Source of the DNA: Mansonella perstans
Lineage: Eukaryota > Nematoda > Chromadorea > Rhabditida > Onchocercidae
Assembly: GCA_037074765.1 (NCBI GenBank)
Contig: JBAMDO010000011.1
Span: forward strand, 124,001 to 188,000
Direction: 5' to 3'
Length of the DNA stretch: 64,000 bases
Numbering within the stretch: position 1 is the stretch's first letter; each line of letters begins with the position of its first letter. The notes beneath the pieces are model-generated. The model did no database searches. It was not told the DNA's origin and saw only the letters and a program-made list of their open reading frames with translations. Shown piece by piece: positions 62,381-64,000 of this stretch. The position numbers and the translations under genes are program-made.

Positions 62381-63361
62381 ATGGCGAAGGATTTGAACGA
62401 AATAAGAAGAGAATTAACTGATCTTGTAAAACGCCGCACCGAACTCGCGGTAAGATTACTTCTTTCTATAATTTATTTCAAATCTTTTGTTAAACCGTTT
62501 ATTGTTTACGCCGTTTTCCGTTTACCGTTTATCCGAAGCTCGGGAGTATTTGTTTACCCGAAGCTCGGACGTATCTCTTTACGCAAGGCTCGAGCATATC
62601 TGTTTACTCGAAGCTCGAGCGTATTTGTTTAGCCGAAGCTCGGGCGTATCTCTTTACGCGTAGATCGAGCGTATTTCTTGCTTTCTTTCTATTTAATAAC
62701 TCTTTTGATGTGTAATGCTTTATAGTTGATTGGTAGAGCACTTCAGTATGAAACTTCTTTGTTTATCACGTGTTTTTTCAGGAAACGCTTAGTGCTCTTG
62801 AACAACAGATTTATAACTTTGAAGGTTCATACTTGGAAGAAACTGCCGATTACGGAAATGTTGTGAAAGGTAATGTTACGTTGTACGAAAAAGAACCTTC
62901 TAAACTGTTATCTTTCTATGCTTTTAATCACTTTTGTTAGCCTGGAATTATGTATGATTGGATTATTTTAGCATAGTTCAATGGCTAAAACTTCACGTCA
63001 GCGATATTTTTACATAAAACGTAAAACGTCGATGATATTTTTGTCTATTAATATTTTATAATTTTCAAATGGATAAAGAAGATCAAATACTCCATGGTTT
63101 TTTATAGGTTGGGATCGGTTAACATTGGTTGCACCACCGTCAAAAAATAGCTTAAAATTAGATAAAAAAGGTTCAAGAAAAGGTATGCGTGAATCGGAGC
63201 GGCTATTTTCCAGTTCTTCGGTTACTTCACCAGCATCATTAAGTCGTAGCACTATTCAGCAATCGATACACGAAGAGAGTCCAAATAATAGTCCAAGGCC
63301 TTTATCGGGCCGAGATATTCCATCGAAAAGAAGCGGTAGCAAGAAGAAGTCACCAAAATGA
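62381..63361 (+). CDS. MEAF6: MEAF6/EAF6 histone acetyltransferase-complex subunit, 3 exons, 136 aa
   Basis: Nuclear subunit shared by NuA4/TIP60 and MOZ/HBO1 MYST acetyltransferase complexes (family knowledge). Exons: 62381-62449, 62782-62869 and 63108-63361 (411 nt, 137 codons, in phase). The N-terminal coiled-coil core [19 protein letters not shown], then [27 protein letters not shown] and [13 protein letters not shown], aligns through with human RRELAELVKRKQELAETL, LERQIYAFEGSYLEDT, YGNIIRGWDRY and EAERLFSKSSVTS. The tail is Ser/Pro/Lys-rich ([18 protein letters not shown]), shorter than the 191-aa human protein. The first exon is 23 residues and intron 1 carries a GC-rich minisatellite. 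An AATAAA lies at about 63626. Confidence 0.93.
62532..62681. repeat. 25-bp GC-rich minisatellite, 6 copies, in MEAF6 intron 1
   Basis: Unit of the form NCCGAAGCTCGGGCGTATYTS followed by TTTA, repeated six times from 62532 in exact 25-bp register. Copies contain CTCGAGC or CTCGGGC. It is far more CpG-rich than the surrounding intron. Confidence 0.93.
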
Positions 63362-63884
63362 TTGAAAATTCATGTAAGAAAATAATTGCAGTAGCTTTAT
63401 CTTTTTCTATAATTTCTTATTATTCAGTTTTAAACTCTGATCTCTGATCATAAATTTAGATTTGATTCGCCTTTAGAGATAAAAATTAACGTTTCTCTTA
63501 TATAGTTTCAAGGATTGTTAACTTTCTAAATAAACTAAGTCCTAATCGATGCTATAAATGAAATTTTCATCAAATTAATCTATATCTGCTACGTACGTAT
63601 ATTTTTTTTCTTTGATTTTACGGAAAATAAAAGCTTCATACAAATACATCATCTCAAGGAGTTTCTATTACTACTTTAGGATATTAGTATGATAAATATT
63701 TGTTTCCATTGTGATCATTTCTGAGATTTAGTATTATAATTTTCTGTCACCAGAAAATAGTCTTTCCTCTCTGAAGATTTTATTATCATTTTTCTTTTAT
63801 TGTATAAATTTTCAATTTTATTTGTGTAAATTTTGTTTTCTGTTTTATATTATTTGTATAAATTAATTTCTATGTTATGTTTAG

Positions 63885-63965
63885 GACGGTGTACATGAGT
63901 ATTCCGAAAGAGTAGCAACAGGCATATTTATGCCAGCAGGATTTTTGGCAACTGTTGTTATCTCT
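63885..63965 (+). CDS. Exon-like segment at the right edge (partial, unknown gene)
   Basis: An 81-nt open segment with a ATGTTTAG acceptor and a TCT|GTAAGA donor, phase 0 to 0. It encodes 27 residues including EYSERVATGIFMPAGFLATV. No upstream start was found between here and the MEAF6 stop, and it does not fit a MEAF6 isoform by phase. It is probably an early exon of a gene continuing past the window. Confidence 0.35.
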
Positions 63966-64000
63966 GTAAGATAACCGCTTCAGTTTACTGTTCAACTTTT

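Noticed and set aside
1..64000. Bacterial endosymbiont (Wolbachia) insertion, transposon or CRISPR array
   Set aside because: I saw no bacterial-like ORF, terminal inverted repeats with a transposase, or spaced direct-repeat array anywhere in the window.

Overview
This is an AT-rich (about 70%) eukaryotic window. Genes are broken into many short exons with GTxxGT/TTTCAG-type splice sites, often preceded by an acceptor a few bases before the ATG, as expected for spliced-leader trans-splicing. Gene content (a DB-module secreted protein, a collagen/olfactomedin protein of the UNC-122 type, MDT-15-like Mediator) points to a nematode. Base composition, intron sizes of about 100-900 bp and long gene-poor blocks fit a filarial or other clade III parasite, but I cannot name the species.

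Layout. (1) 1-5202, minus: EFL1-type ribosome-maturation GTPase, 13 exons, cut by the left edge. (2) 6115-10615, plus: Mediator subunit MED15/MDT-15, 14 exons, divergent from EFL1. (3) 11303-12350, minus: endosulfine (ENSA/ARPP-19), three exons, convergent with MED15. (4) 12.4-18.7 kb: AT-rich, with small duplications and a 20-bp minisatellite. (5) 19448-21461, plus: TMEM98 orthologue. (6) 21.5-40.9 kb: a gene-poor block with simple repeats, a perfect palindrome, a G-run tract, a large CA/TA microsatellite and a few orphan exon-like islands. (7) 40894-41193, plus: 3' end of a small Gly/Ser-rich protein gene. (8) 42017-44189, plus: secreted DB-module protein, five exons, probably trans-spliced. 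(9) 47.7-49.5 kb, plus: an unresolved or decaying small gene. (10) 52118-54935, plus: UNC-122/gliomedin-like membrane collagen with an olfactomedin domain. (11) 55556-55816, plus: possible small secreted precursor. (12) 57403-60084, minus: DIPK1/FAM69 divergent kinase. (13) 62381-63361, plus: MEAF6/EAF6 acetyltransferase-complex subunit, with a GC-rich minisatellite in intron 1. (14) A lone exon-like segment at the right edge.

The recognised genes do unrelated housekeeping and neuromuscular or secretory jobs: 60S maturation, transcription, PP2A inhibition, membrane/ER proteins, chromatin acetylation. There is no operon-like pathway grouping and no mobile element, tRNA, rRNA or CRISPR that I can support. 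I rebuilt exon chains by hand from splice signals and reading phase. Seven main models (EFL1 internal exons, MED15, ENSA, TMEM98, UNC-122-like, DIPK1, MEAF6) and the DB gene keep frame across every junction.
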